From Epiperipatus broadwayi (taxonomy: Eukaryota > Onychophora > Udeonychophora > Euonychophora > Peripatidae), in the NCBI GenBank assembly GCA_028023455.1, contig JAQFVV010000205.1, forward strand, positions 310,001 through 374,000: a stretch of 64,000 nt of DNA. The letters run 5' to 3'. Position numbers and translations under genes: made by a program. The notes beneath the pieces were generated by a model. The model searched no databases. It was not told the origin of the DNA and saw only the letters and a list, made by a program, of their open reading frames with translations. Below are positions 10,981 to 22,309 of the stretch, piece by piece. The number at the start of each line of letters is the position of its first letter. Within the stretch, counting starts at the first letter, position 1.

Positions 10981-11409
10981 TGATTATTTATCTTTTCAAC
11001 ATATATATGTTTAAGTGTATCAGTGTTATTAGATGGAGTGGAGAGTGGTGGGTCATGTGAAAGTCTGTGCTCATACCCTAATATTACATATATATAGACA
11101 CAGGTATAAATAAGCCTATGTTTCAGTTATTACATTATAGAGATGTCTGCCCATCCTTGCATAGGTATTTAATAGATTATATCCTGTACATGTGGGGTTC
11201 AGATTGACCTTAGGTCAACATGGGTGTGACAATAATCTCAGCCTCAGGGTGGCCTTTGAGCATTCCATCATCAGATTTTCAATTGGATGGATGGTTGAAG
11301 AGTTGGAGTGTGGAGTAGATTGAAGCCTGTCCATTAAAGTATGAGGATTGTCTATCTTAATATATATCTGAGCACTTATAGTATATATGTGCAGAGATGA
11401 TAATCTGGA

Positions 11410-11451
11410 CCAACTGATGATTGCTGGTTTAGCATGAAATACATATATTGG
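11410..11451 (+). ncRNA. Hammerhead ribozyme D, type I
   Basis: Plus strand: CCAA (11410-11413), CTGATGA (11414-11420), stem II TGCT/AGCA, GAAA (11436-11439), TACATA, TA (11446-11447), TTGG (11448-11451). The outer stem I ATAATC/GATTAT is perfect. It is the best preserved plus-strand copy, and it lies 471 bp from copy C. Confidence 0.86.
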
Positions 11452-11556
11452 TGATTATTTATCTTTTCAACATATGTATGTTTAAGTGTATCAGTGTTAT
11501 TAGATGGAGTGGAGAGTGGTGGGTCGTGTGAAAGTCTGTGCTCATACCCTAATATT

Positions 11557-11568
11557 AGAAAAGTACTT
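11557..11568. repeat. Right target-site duplication of the 471-bp element
   Basis: AGAAAAGTACTT, the partner of 9964-9975. Confidence 0.7.
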
Positions 11569-11884
11569 GTATAAATTAATTTGCAAATCTATCTATTTTA
11601 AATGCTCAAAAGAAAATTACAATAGAAAGACTCATAGGAAAAGTGTCACAAAATGAACCAGAAGAAGCTAAAATATTATATTGCCAGTAGACATTAAAAT
11701 TTAATGATTAATGGCCATATTCCCACATTTACAGACATAAAATATATATGTGAGTTCACAAAAACATTAAGATAAGTAACAGAACTTTCTATAGCTATTC
11801 TCAAAGAGTTACTGTAAGCTACAATGTTTTGTCCCTCTCACTCACGATTGTCATACAATTTTTTAATTGTAAATATGTAAATAG

Positions 11885-11991
<107 letters not shown>

Positions 11992-11999
11992 GTTATCAT

Positions 12000-12890
12000 C
12001 ATCATATAATTCTATGCTTTAATTAAAGTTATTGTTGTTGTTAATAATTTTGTTGTTTATCATTTCTCATTCAAGCCCAAACTAATTATTTATTTTGTTA
12101 ATGTAATAAAGTATTAGGTGGAGGGATAATGATCAGGAAATATAATTCAATATGCATGGAATATTGTTTTTATGTGGGTTCAATTTTATCATTGCTTGTG
12201 ATTATTAAAGACTTGTCAATTAAAAAGAAGTTGTATGTAGTCACTTCATTATATAACAATGGTCGCCCATTAGTTATCTTTAATTTCCCCCAGACTAAAA
12301 TTAATTTGCAAATATTGTATTTTTTCTTTTATTTTATTGTTAACTTGAATTGTCAAAATAGCAGTTACCATCACATTTGGGAGCCAGTCTGGGATTATCT
12401 TGTTTAAAACAAACAAGAATTGAACCTTAAAATATATATTCTTTTACTATTAGAATTTGGGAAAATATAAATTGCTCATTGAAATATGGAATATAAATAT
12501 TTGGTCAGATGATAAATGTAATCATTTATTTTGTTATAAATAAAAATTGATAAGTAAAGCAATGTCTTAGATAATGATAGTGATAGAAATAGATTGGTAG
12601 AGATATCAGTAATATGCAAATAAATAAAATAAGGCATTAAATTTAAAGTACCTTGCAGTTTTAGAAAGGTTACAGGATAAGAAGGTATGGGCATTCTGGT
12701 TATTAAATAAATAAAAGAAATATTAGAGTTTTTATATACATTTTTTACAAAATATTTATAGAAAAGTGAGTAGCTAATATTTTTTATATAAATTATCCCC
12801 AAGTAAGTTGCAGAGTGATATTCTATGGTGAGACATGTGTGACATGAGCTACCAGAGTGTCACAGCACAGATAGAGGCAGCTTAATGTTT
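12000..12890. other. AT-rich stretch without a gene
   Basis: Short open frames on both strands here have no recognisable domain and biased low-complexity composition. I see no RNA gene. Confidence 0.4.
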
Positions 12891-12896
12891 TTGGAA

Positions 12897-13050
12897 CATC
12901 AAAAAACTTCTGGTCACACCCTCGAACCTACTATAGCTGAGATTGGGTACTCTGATCACAATGAGACCAAGCACAAAGTAAAAGAAGCATGTTTCATAGC
13001 AGACAATCCTAATGCCATCAATAGAAGAGATGACATTTTCAATTTCTAAA
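12897..13050 (+). pseudogene. PLE-type C-terminal tail (KVKEACFIA motif)
   Basis: The plus strand encodes about 50 residues without a stop: SGHTLEP, AEIGYSDHNETKH, KVKEACFIA, then INRRDDIF and a stop near 13049. A second copy at 58.8 kb shares KVKEACFIA and INR(K/R)D and continues into similar non-coding sequence ending TGAAAGTGCT. The pattern R/K-x-K-x-x-E-A-x-F/Y-I...N-R-x-D is what follows the GIY-YIG domain at the C-terminus of Penelope-like proteins. No RT or GIY-YIG sequence is attached, so this is a 5'-truncated copy. An alternative is another reverse-transcribing element with a similar tail. Confidence 0.45.
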
Positions 13051-13266
13051 AAATGGGCTCGTCTAGACAATTTTCATATATTTGCATACATCAACAATAC
13101 CCAAGATAACCCAAAACCGTAGTTAGCACAAGTTAAGAATATGGGAATTTGTAACTTCTGAAAGTGCTAAGCTACAAAGTATTGAAAAACAGCTTCACTG
13201 ACGTGCATTTAGAGTGCAACATATAGATTATAAATTATCTAAGTGATTTCCCAAGCTAAAGCAAAA

Positions 13267-13611
13267 ATGGAAGCTCAGGAAAGTAAAACTGAGACTCATG
13301 ATAGTGAGTTTATGAACATGATAATGAGCATGTTCACAGAATTGGAGGGGGGGGGATTTGAAAAATGAAATAAAGAGAACATGGAAAGTATGTTTAAACG
13401 AATGGAAGAACAAAACACAAAATTGAATAGAAAGTTTGAAAAACAAAGTGAAGATTTTAAAGCACAAAATAAAGAAATTAAAGACAATATGGAAAGAACA
13501 TTTAAACAAAATAAAAAAAATCAAAATATGTTTAAAAAGATAGTGGATGATATGAAAAAGCAGAATGAAGAATTGAGAGAAAACAAATTAGTTTACAGAA
13601 GCAAAAGATGA
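13267..13611 (+). pseudogene. Coiled-coil protein remnant, possibly gag
   Basis: An ATG at 13267 opens MEAQESKTETHDSEF and runs into a GGAGGGGGGGGG tract (13344-13355), where the frame shifts. The continuing frame (ATG at 13381, stop at 13609-13611) is 76 residues of highly charged K/E/Q/N-rich sequence with heptad-like spacing (FKRMEEQNTKL, FEKQSEDFKAQNKE), predicted to be a coiled coil. Coiled coils at this position are common in gag-like proteins; the intact gag at 34 kb also has one. It lies just after a PLE-like tail and before possible pol debris. No zinc knuckle is seen. Function is inferred only. Confidence 0.35.
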
Positions 13612-13929
13612 TTAAACCCAGCTGGTAATTGAAATTAGAAAAAATAATAAAGAAAATGTTGTGGTAGATGAAGTAGATAAAGCTAGTGATAAAAGTCAGA
13701 CTGTATTTGTCAAGAATGTTCAGCATGTTGATAATCTAAATTTTAGCACAGAAACCTTAGAAGGGAATGCTTTTATTATAGTTTCTGTGTATCTGAATGT
13801 ACACACAATAAAGATTAAAATGAGGAAATACCTGATTTGGAAAATGTAATTAAGTTATTTAAATATTAAAGAATGGATGATCAAGAAGATCACATTAATA
13901 GAGTCAAAAATAAAGGTATTTTGTTTGAT

Positions 13930-14345
13930 AAATTGTATAATAAAAGTATTAGAAAATCACCAGATTAAAATTTAGAGAACTAGAAAATAGAAATCCAGAG
14001 CTTAGGCAAATAATTAAGCTAAATAAATGGTCCAATAAGAAATCAGGTTCAAGAACTCTTTATGTGAGGATGGGAATAAAAAATAGAGGTAGAAAGCACA
14101 AAATGAAACATTTTTTTCTAAAAATGAATCATATTTACTACATGATAAATAAAAGGTATTATTACAAATCATTCCAAGAGGAGGGTTGCATATTGATTAA
14201 AAAGTATTTAAAGAGAGGCAAAATTTAATCCTTCTATGAATAAGGATGGCCTATTAGTTTATAAATCTGGACTTGTTAATGAGTACTTGATAGAGGAGAA
14301 TGGACAAATAATTCATATAGTACACATTACACAGAAATACTCTTG
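13930..14345 (+). pseudogene. Possible Ty3/gypsy pol debris (RNase H-integrase linker region)
   Basis: Broken plus-strand frames read KFRELENRNPELRQIIKLNK followed by W-S-N-K-K-S (about 13955-14045), EEGCILIKKYLKRGK near 14185, then MNKDGLLVYKSGLVNEYLIE (14236-14295) with GQIIHIVHITQKYS. A D-G-L-L-x-x-x-x-G motif followed by an H-x-T-x-K-Y-S-like stretch resembles the linker between RNase H and the integrase zinc finger of gypsy-type polyproteins. No catalytic motif is present. It could be the pol end of the element whose gag-like piece lies at 13.3 kb. Confidence 0.3.
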
Positions 14346-14524
14346 AGCATAGAAAAAAATGAATTGTACTGTTTAAATGCTAAAACAATAGTTGGAAAAA
14401 AGTCATGGGAAATGAACTAGGTATAATAATGATGTTCCATTTAATATTGAAAGGTTGTTAAAAAAATATAAGTACTATTATAGTAAAACATATGGCCCTT
14501 TGCTTAATATGTTTATAGTTTTAG

Positions 14525-14640
14525 TAAAAAAACAGATTGATTAGTTACTCAGAAGATCATGTGATGTTTGTGTACCAGAAGCAGTACATTAAGCTTTAAT
14601 TCATGCATTTTAAGTCTTCTGTTTACCAGTATGTTAAACT
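14525..14640. repeat. Dispersed copy of the 5.1-kb repeat unit
   Basis: GATTGATTAGTTACTCAGAA, TCATGTGATGTTTG and TTTTAAGTCTTCTGTTTACC align with one unit of the tandem array at 5057-5690. The rest of 14640-15700 shows no gene. Confidence 0.45.
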
Positions 14641-15729
14641 GCATGGAACAGTAATAATAGTAAATAGAAATATGATTCCCACAATGCACTTTCAAGGAAT
14701 AAAAGATCCTGCAGTAGATTTCCATTGATAAATCTAAAACAATGCTGCAATTCAAACAAGTGAGTGTAGCTGCTGTATTTGACCTGTCACTTTGACATTC
14801 AAAAAGAACATAACCTCCTGAGCAACTGATTTTACAATCATTATTGAAGCTCTCATTTATGGATAAATGATAGCTTCTCTGCCAGAAGGTATATATAGTA
14901 ACTAGGAAATAAATTACTAAAACTTGCAAATGACAATCATTATTGCTGACTATTGCTGACTGTTTTTTGAATATAATTTATTAAAGTTTGCAGTCAAATT
15001 AATTATATCACATGACCATCAGGGCATCACATGACTTTAGCTTATACATAGCTTTTAAATGCTTTAAAATAAAACTCAGCATCAAATCCATATGAGCTTG
15101 TTATTTTCTTCATGAACTTGTCAATAAACTATTCCAAAAAGATGCTTTCCTAAAAATACATATTTTAGCTCTCTTTCAAATGTTTTAGGTTCTCTTATCA
15201 CCAATCTCACATCATCATGTAGAAGCTATACAATATGGAAGATGTTTAATTCAATATCAAAATACCATGAGCTTGCTAATTTCATGAGCCATTTGTAAGC
15301 CTGAGTAAATGTTGGACATCAGAAGATATAATGCTAAAATATCCATGTCCTCAGGAAAATTTCTTTCTTTTACTTTTATTCATGTTGACTTAAAAATCAA
15401 ATCTGGAAATAACGTACTTATGCATCTGACAACCATCTTTTAATTCTTTATTCTATTTTTTAAAACTAATAATCTAAAAATCATGTGATATTTGGCTGGT
15501 ATTAATCTTTCTCAGCAAAAGATGGAATAATCTACAGCCATCATAATACTATCACTAAAATATTCAATTACTGACTTGATGTTAGATGTCCATATTTATG
15601 CCAGGGAGATGACTTAGTTTAAAACTTCAAGAGTTTTTTAAATATCAAACTATTAGTTTGAATTGTGTAAAAATGTAAAAAATAGTTGCTAAAGGTATAT
15701 ATACATTTGGCACAACAGTGAATCATAAG

Positions 15730-15772
15730 TTTTCACTGAAGATGGCAAAAAGATAGAAACTGGTGTAGAAAA
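15730..15772 (+). ncRNA. Decayed hammerhead of the 2675 type
   Basis: TTTTCA, CTGAAGA (15736-15742), a mispaired stem II, GAAA (15756-15759), CTGG, TG, TAGAAAA. Stem I still pairs TTTTCA with T(A)GAAAA through one bulge, but stem II is broken and the residue before the cleavage point is G, which hammerheads do not cleave. Probably inactive. Confidence 0.45.
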
Positions 15773-15876
15773 GTGGATATTACAATATCATGATCTGTTG
15801 TATATTAATTAATCAATTTACAAGTATCAAATTGTCTTTAATTTTTCCAATTCTTTGTATATTTTAAAATAAGTAA

Positions 15877-15923
15877 CCCCCAAAATGCATATTTCATATT
15901 GAACCAGCTGTCATCAGTTAGGG
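15877..15923 (-). ncRNA. Diverged hammerhead of the 471-bp family
   Basis: Minus strand: CCCTAA, CTGATGA, a degraded stem II region (CAGCT...AATAT), GAAA, TATGCA, TT, TTGGGGG. Stem I pairs CCCTAA with TTGGGG through six pairs including one T-G. The spacing GAAA + six bases + two bases + TTGG is exactly that of copies A-D. The core is intact; the poor stem II makes activity uncertain. Confidence 0.58.
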
Positions 15924-15984
15924 TAAGTTTCAATCTTTTACATAAGTTTTTATCATTTGCTTAATATTTATTAGTATTAAATTA

Positions 15985-16840
15985 ATACAATTTGATTTAC
16001 AAGAGTCAAATTTTCTGCTTTCACAACTTTGACACCAACCACTCCAGATAGATTTATTAATGATTATTACTAATCATTTACTAGGCTATAGATTATCATA
16101 TTACTCTTAGTCCAGACATAAATTTTAAACATTAAGGTACAATTTGATTTAAAAGTCTCAAACTTTCTGTACTCACAACTTTGATACCAACCACTTCAGG
16201 TAGATTTATTAATGATTATTACTAATCATTTACTAGGCTAGAGATTATCATATTGCTCTTTTTTTAGACCTAAACTTTTTGATTTAAAAGTGTCTAACTT
16301 TTTGTATTCACAACTTTGACATCAACTGTTTCAGGTAGATTTATTAATGATTAATACTAATCATTTACTAGACTAGAGATTATCACATTACTTTTAGCCA
16401 AGACACAAACTTTAAACCTCATTTAGGTACAATATGACTTAAAAGCGCCAGACTTTCTGTACTCACAACTTTGAAACCAACCACTTTAGGTATTAATGAT
16501 TATTACTAATCATTTATTAGGCTATATATTATTATATTACTCTTAGCCCAGACATAAACTTTATTTGATTTAAAAGTCTCAAACTTTGTATTCTCATAAC
16601 TTTGACACCAACCACTTCATATAAATTTATTAATGATTATTACTAATCATTTACTAGGCTAGAGATTATCATATTACTCTTAGTTCAGACATAAACTTTA
16701 AACATAATTTAGGTACAATTTGATTTAAAAGTCTCAAACTTTCTGTACTCATAACTTTGACACCAACCATTTCGAATAGATACATTAATGATTATTAATA
16801 GCAATTATTAAACTAGAAATTTGTTTAAAAGTTTATTAAC
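15985..16840. repeat. Six-unit tandem repeat, ~130-160 bp units
   Basis: Units are marked by TTTGATTTAAAAGTCTCAAA near 15989, 16144, 16279, 16433, 16562 and 16720, followed by CACAACTTTGACACCAACCA and TTTATTAATGATTATTACTA blocks. Units differ by substitutions and small deletions. There is no ORF. The next stretch to 18030 holds only a dispersed piece of the 5.1-kb repeat near 16.91-17.04 kb. Confidence 0.85.
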
Positions 16841-18029
16841 AAAAATAAATACAGCCTATAGAATTAAATGTGATAAAATATAACAAAGTTGTTTAAAAGT
16901 CAGGATACTCAATCATCAAAAAAATGCTTTATTGTTTAGAGTTCATAAGAAGTTTATGTGCTAGAAATAACAGAGGTGAATTGTATCCATGCATCATAAA
17001 CTCCAAAGTCTGTCATTCCATCATTAAACCCAACCATGCAGGTGAATTCAATAAGTGCAACTGATAAATGATAGTTATTATTAGTCAGGTGATACCTCTA
17101 GATTCTAAAACTAATATATAAGGATGGGTCAACCCACTTATCACTAGATGAAACTCTTTTCTGGTAATAGAGTATTTGTTGACTATTTGCCTATGGCTGG
17201 TTGCCACATCATGATAAGATGGGTGTTTAAAAATTTCTAATATCTTATAGAATTAAATACAACTTTTTAGATATTAATGTAACTCTTATACTGTAAATTC
17301 TAACTTTATATTTAATCTATACAGTTATAAGCTACTACATACATACATGTTCTTCCTGGAAAAGATCATATATCAAAATTGTGAGAGACAGACATGTTAT
17401 GATTAGTGATAGAATTAACATGCCAATGTCTTAATTAAGTACTATATGATATTCTAAAGCAATCTGGAAAGAGCTGAATGTCATGGATATTTTCAATTCC
17501 AATTATAAAGTGACTTAATTTATATTCTCAAGAGACAGCCATCAAATATTCCTTTTTAAGTAACCTTGTGAAAATATATAAAACGTATGCGATACTATAC
17601 ATTTAATGTAATAAATATTATGTATTCAACTTGTTAATTGAATCAATTTAAAACGGAAGTTGATTATATCCACGTTTAATGGATTTTTATTTTTGTATTT
17701 ATTATCGTATAAATTCACTTCCTAAACAAACATTTAGGATATGGTAATAATGATATCATTTGTATTTGCTTAACAATTCATATTTTATAAATTCAGCTCT
17801 TCAAGAAATGTTGTAAAAGTTATCTGATGAAAGTAAGAAAATATGACAAAGCCTATAAATGTTAAAAAAATTAATCTTCAATATTTTTTTTGAGAAAAAA
17901 GATATAACAATCACAAATACTTTGGTAGATTATAAATGTAGATGGTAACATAAAGGATGTAATTAATCATGGAATTAAAATTGGATGAAGTATTTTTGGT
18001 AGAAATAACTTGGTATTAAAATGAAATAT

Positions 18030-18545
18030 GTTTATACGTTTGTAAAAGGTTTTTCAATAGCTGTCTTATTTATGGATCCTAGACTTGGACACATAACAAA
18101 AGAACAGTACAGAAACTTAAAAGTGATCTCTCAATAAAATATGGAGAGATGTGTATTATGAATAATAATAAAAGATTGAAAATAGTCAAGCATTGGTGGC
18201 CTGGTGGTTAGTATAACTGCCTTCCAAGCTCCTGGTCCGGATTCGCTTCCTGGTCAACGCATTTGACATATAAATAAAAAAAAGATTGAAAATAAAATGC
18301 ATGGGTGAATGAACTGGTATCATTAAAAGATAAAAGAGACTGAAATAGATCTGGATTGAACAGGTAGATGGAAAGCAAAAGTTTTAAATTGACTCCTAAG
18401 AAATTGTAAAAGATCTAGAAAGAGATCGCATGTGAGATGGAGGAATAAAATAAGAAAGTTTGATAGCATAATGTGGAGATGACAGGTTATGGATTAGAGA
18501 AACTAAACCTGAAGACACCATATGTGATGAATCAATAATAGTTAA
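18030..18545 (+). pseudogene. RTE-like LINE 3'-end fragment split by a SINE
   Basis: The plus strand reads MDPRLGHITKEQYRNLK (from 18072), then is interrupted by the SINE at 18185-18280. It resumes with a WVNELVSLKDK segment, LTPKKL and VKDLEKEIACEMEE-like residues and a terminal region equivalent to the family's FILQWIDNG end (near 18510-18540). Frames are broken throughout. The SINE inside it dates this LINE copy as older than the SINE insertion. Confidence 0.65.
18185..18280 (+). mobile_element. tRNA-derived SINE, copy 1
   Basis: Begins GTCAAGCATTGGTGGCC. An A-box-like GGTGGCCTGGTGGTTAG and a B-box-like GGATTCGCTTCC are spaced as in a tRNA-type pol III promoter. It ends TTTGACATATAAATAAAA. 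It is flanked by direct repeats AAAAGATTGAAAATA (left, about 18170-18184; right, from about 18280), a clean target duplication. The second copy at 47.95 kb shares the GTCAAGC head and the TGACATATAAA tail, so the two define a family of about 100 bp. Confidence 0.85.
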
Positions 18546-20080
18546 AAATGATGATGAAATGCCTGAAGAATTTAGAACCCTTTAATGTATTGGGATTATG
18601 AGTGAGGGGAATCCTGAATATATGAAGAATAAAATATAATATGAATTGAGTTAAACTCATGGAAAGTTTTGCAAAGATTGTACTTTTTATTTTCCTTATC
18701 AGCCTGAGAAGTCCAAAAGTTTTAAGATAAAACATATCCAAATAATCTTCTACAAACATCTCCAATACTCTTCCATTAAGCAAGAATAATTTATGATTAT
18801 TCAAAATCCTTTATTAATATATAACATTTCCACCAAAAGATAGATTGAGGGTATTTTGACTACAAAATACTACAACCATGTGACAAATACTTAATCATCA
18901 TCGATGATAATTTGCTGTTGATTATCACTTAAATTTTCAATTGGATGTATATCTAGAGTTGACTAAAATCCCTCTATCTGCAATTAATTCAGAAGGTACT
19001 CTGTTTTTATCAAAATCTGTGACTAATTGATAATGGCATTGATAAAATAATTGAATGACTTATTTCTTTGAAGTTCATAAAAAGTTGAAGAACCAGAAGG
19101 GAGAGGGCTAAATCACAATCATCAGACCTATAGCTTTTAAGTCTGTTACTCTACCAGTGTGTCAAACCAGACAGAGCAGAACATAATCAAATGGTTTATC
19201 AGCTCAGCAAAAGTTTGAGCACTGGAAGTAGTATGTTAAAGCCATGATCCATGGACATTGAGCTCTAGGATTTGCCCCTACACTGAACATGGAGGGCAAA
19301 GGAATTCAGAATCTAGAAATGACAGATATAGTTTATTTACCTTGACCACATCTGAAAATATTACTCATTGCTGGCTAAATTCAATCGTTGATAATTTTTA
19401 ATTGCATTTTGGATCCAAAGATAGGCTGGGATAACTAGGTGACAGTATACTATGGCCGTGTGATAACGCTTGACACTTGGTTATCGCTAGGAACAGATTG
19501 TTATTTTTTGCCATATCTTAAAATAATAAAATTTCTTGCATTATTAAAATACACAATTCATGGATATTCTCATTGTGTTAGTAATTAATTATTCTACTAC
19601 TTATGCTAATTTTAAAAGTTTCTCATATCAGAGTTATGATTTGAAATCTGCGCAACTCACCAACAAGGTACTACATAACTGAGATAAATACCTGTCTATT
19701 TCTGATTATAATTACGTATTTTGTGAGCCTTGGATCTGCATTTAAATAATAAAAAAGGGAATTATCTGTTTACAACTCCATAATAATAATGCAGGCATTA
19801 GATTAACCATTATTGGTTGAATAGGGATTAATTTAAGAGGATCATTATCCTTTGATTTAGATCACTATTATAGGGTGGCAAGATATATCGTGGGGGATGG
19901 GATCCTAAATTTATATGTGACTTTTTAAAAAAATGTGAGGTTAACCTGACTCAGATTGGAACACCAGATTGTAAATATGAAAGGCGGATACACTAATGAC
20001 CGTGTTATGAGGCGCTTATATGATGATGACCACAGGCGCTTATATGATGACGAACACAATAATATTTAATGACAAAATTG
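18546..20080. other. AT-rich stretch without a gene
   Basis: Contains a dispersed piece of the 5.1-kb repeat (19040-19180). A short direct duplication of AGGCGCTTATATGATGA occurs near 20010-20050. I recognise no gene. Confidence 0.4.
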
Positions 20081-20150
20081 TTTACTTGTTAAAATATTAA
20101 CATTTTTTTTTTTTTAAATGGAGAGATTAGCCACATACCGAAAATTGAAC

Positions 20151-20680
20151 CACGTGACACGCTAATTAAAATCACTTTTAGATTTTCAAAATAAATATGT
20201 ACATCTCGTTATATTTATATGTTTTAAATAAATTTTACAAGTAAAAAAAAACATGTATTATATTTTGTATTTGCTTTGAGATATCGGAGGAATTTAAGTC
20301 ATCTAATTTTACTTTCAATTGCAAATTATTTACATAATTATGTAATTAAATATCAAATTAAGTATTAATTTAGAAATTGCTAATTATTGTGTGGAATGAA
20401 TTGAGCTTCATTAACGAAGTTGTTAATCATAAATTAATGAAACCTGACTTAAAGTTTGAATACTTAAATTAATAACAGATTTTAAAATTTATTGTAATTG
20501 GCAATTTTTTTTAGTTAAAAGGCTTTTATTTCATGATCACGTGACTAATTGCAGCTATTGTGCGTTTTGAATGCTGTAATTAGGAAGCCTTTAAAAAAAT
20601 AACAGTCGATAATTCGTTTCATTACAAAGAATTGTCTTGTTCACTCCACCTGCCCCGTACATTCAGAAATGTGTCACGTG
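20151..20680. promoter_or_regulatory. Cluster of three CACGTG E-boxes
   Basis: CACGTG occurs at 20151-20156, 20538-20543 and 20675-20680, in contexts CCACGTGAC, TCACGTGAC and GTCACGTGTCAC. The latter two approach the bHLH (USF/TFE-type) consensus GTCACGTGAC. Such GC-rich palindromes are rare in DNA this AT-rich. No transcription unit can be tied to them, so function is a guess. Confidence 0.25.
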
Positions 20681-21119
20681 TCACATTTGAGCACGAACGC
20701 CTCAAGTTTGTACTCAACCTTGTTTATACTTTTTTAAACTTATAAATTAGTTTTACTAGACATACATTAAAATCTTTTTTTAAAACACTACGCAAATAAA
20801 TGTATCAGCGTCTAAATGACGAGAAGGGAAAGGCTAATATCAAATTATTTAACTTCAGCTATTGGAGTGCATTGATCACATGATAGGATATCTCCCGAGA
20901 ACTATTGGAAGATTATAATAAATAAGCTAATAAATGCATTTGAGTTAGATGTAAATAAAGATAAAGAGTCTTAAAAAAAAGAGATAATAGGCTGAATCAA
21001 TTCCATCAATTTGTCATGGTGTAAATATCATTTTAATATTCAATTTTTTTTAAATTTTCCAGGCAATTGATTCTTCAAATCTTTTCAGTTCATTGCAAAA
21101 TGAAGATTGCTCCAGGTGT

Positions 21120-21235
21120 AATCCAGTGTCTCTAATCCATAGTCTTCTTCACACCATCCAACAAATTTCCTTATTTCATTTATTCATCTCATATGTGATT
21201 TCTTTCTAGGTCTTTTATAATTTTTTTAAAAATCT
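21120..21235 (-). pseudogene. RTE-like LINE 3'-end fragment (short)
   Basis: Minus-strand remnant of the LINE C-terminus only: segments equivalent to KDLERNHI, INEIRKFVGWCEED and the GLEH(W/C)ITPGAI-like end. It is about 115 bp with a broken frame. It matches the same region of the copies at 8.7 and 27.4 kb. Confidence 0.55.
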
Positions 21236-21339
21236 AATTTAAAAAGCTCATTAAAGTTTATAATTAGCTCAAAATAGAAAGACTGAAGATGGCAAACTGC
21301 TTTATGACAATTTCCAAGGGTTCTCAATTGTTCTCTTCA

Positions 21340-21600
21340 CTCTACTCTAAGGGCATTACTATAAACTTGAGTAATAAGTGGATATTGATGACATAATGTT
21401 GTAAAATCCACATCTCTAGACTGACTGGTTTACCACTGAAGATTGGGATTCAAAATAGAATTTAATTATAATCTTCACTGATGAAGGCAAAAACCAGAAA
21501 CTAGTCAATCTGAAATTGAAAATATTATAGCACTATACATCATCTGATATCCATTGATTACTCAAGCTTGCAATAGATGGCTCTATAGTTGTGTGAAGTA
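21340..21600 (+). mobile_element. Decayed member of the 2675-type hammerhead family
   Basis: Contains CACTGATGAAGGC, a short GG/CC stem, GAAA, CTAG and TC (21474-21515). An AATC insertion separates the cleavage dinucleotide from the TGAA that would pair with TTCA. Flanks carry the family blocks CTTGAGTAATAAGTGGATAT (left) and GATATCCATTGATTACTC (right), which are inverted relative to each other, so the whole is a small inverted-repeat element. Confidence 0.45.
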
Positions 21601-22309
21601 AGTGCTCTTGGAAACTTACAGGTAAACATATGGAAAGTCATGTGATATTGTACTGGGTCAACTTTGCCCATTTTTAGATAGGCAATTTAGCACAGATATG
21701 TAATTGGTAATTTAATATAAAAGTGAACTATTTCTACTTCTTGTAGCAACATAAATGTTAATATAATTTTTATTAATGTAATGAGTCTTCGGGTACAGTG
21801 GCCAAACAGTGATACAACATGCCCCCATCCTGGATCTCAATATCCAAAAAAAATGAAAGTTAGAAATTTTATAAGTAGCTGAATATTCACTGATGGCTTT
21901 GTGACTTTAACATGAAACTAAAGCATAGTTATAAAATATTTTTATAAGGTAAATATTTATGTAGCAATACTCCAAGACAGTTGATTAAAGAAGTTATTCC
22001 TGAAATGCATGCATACTACAGAATAATTTGTCAATAGTAGTCAAAGTAAAAATGTATTATGCACTATGATTGGCTCTGACACCTCACCACATTTATTTAA
22101 ATGATGTTTATGTAAAAAGCAATTAGAACTATCCTTAGCACAGAGAAACTTTAGAAACTATTTTGGAAATTATATATGCCAGTTCAAAATATCTTTTCTT
22201 TGTTGATTGAATACTCTGCATTGGTCAACAGATTTTCTCAGAAGGTGATAATAAAGATTGATAATCAAAAATTATAAAAAGCAAAGAGTTAACTTTTTTT
22301 AAAATCAGA

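Larger units (their letters stand above)
9976..11556. mobile_element. Retrozyme-like insertion: 471-bp hammerhead units, two direct and two inverted
   Basis: Unit 1 starts at 9976 and unit 2 at 10447, both opening AACTGAAACATAGG, a period of 471 bp. Unit 2 breaks off near 10885 in TATA-rich sequence, after which the repeat resumes in inverted orientation to 11556. The whole block is bounded by AGAAATGTACTT (9964-9975) and AGAAAAGTACTT (11557-11568), eleven of twelve matching, consistent with a target duplication made on insertion of the entire structure. Each unit has one type I hammerhead: two on the minus strand, 10124 and 10595, and two on the plus strand, 10939 and 11410. Both pairs are exactly 471 apart. 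No ORF is present, so it is non-autonomous. Small tandem, non-coding, hammerhead-flanked repeats of this kind are the hallmark of retrozymes, which yield circular RNAs. Confidence 0.8.

Noticed and set aside
11262-11285. Second CTGATGA (minus strand) within the 471-bp unit
   Set aside because: It is followed by TGGAATGCTC with no GAAA box at the right distance; unrelated to the real ribozyme in the same unit.
15985-16840. Possible CRISPR-like array
   Set aside because: The units are 130-160 bp of continuous similarity with no spacer pattern, in a eukaryotic context; it is an ordinary tandem repeat.
19110-19140. TCATCAG on the plus strand (CTGATGA on minus)
   Set aside because: No second core box; it lies in a dispersed copy of the 5.1-kb repeat.
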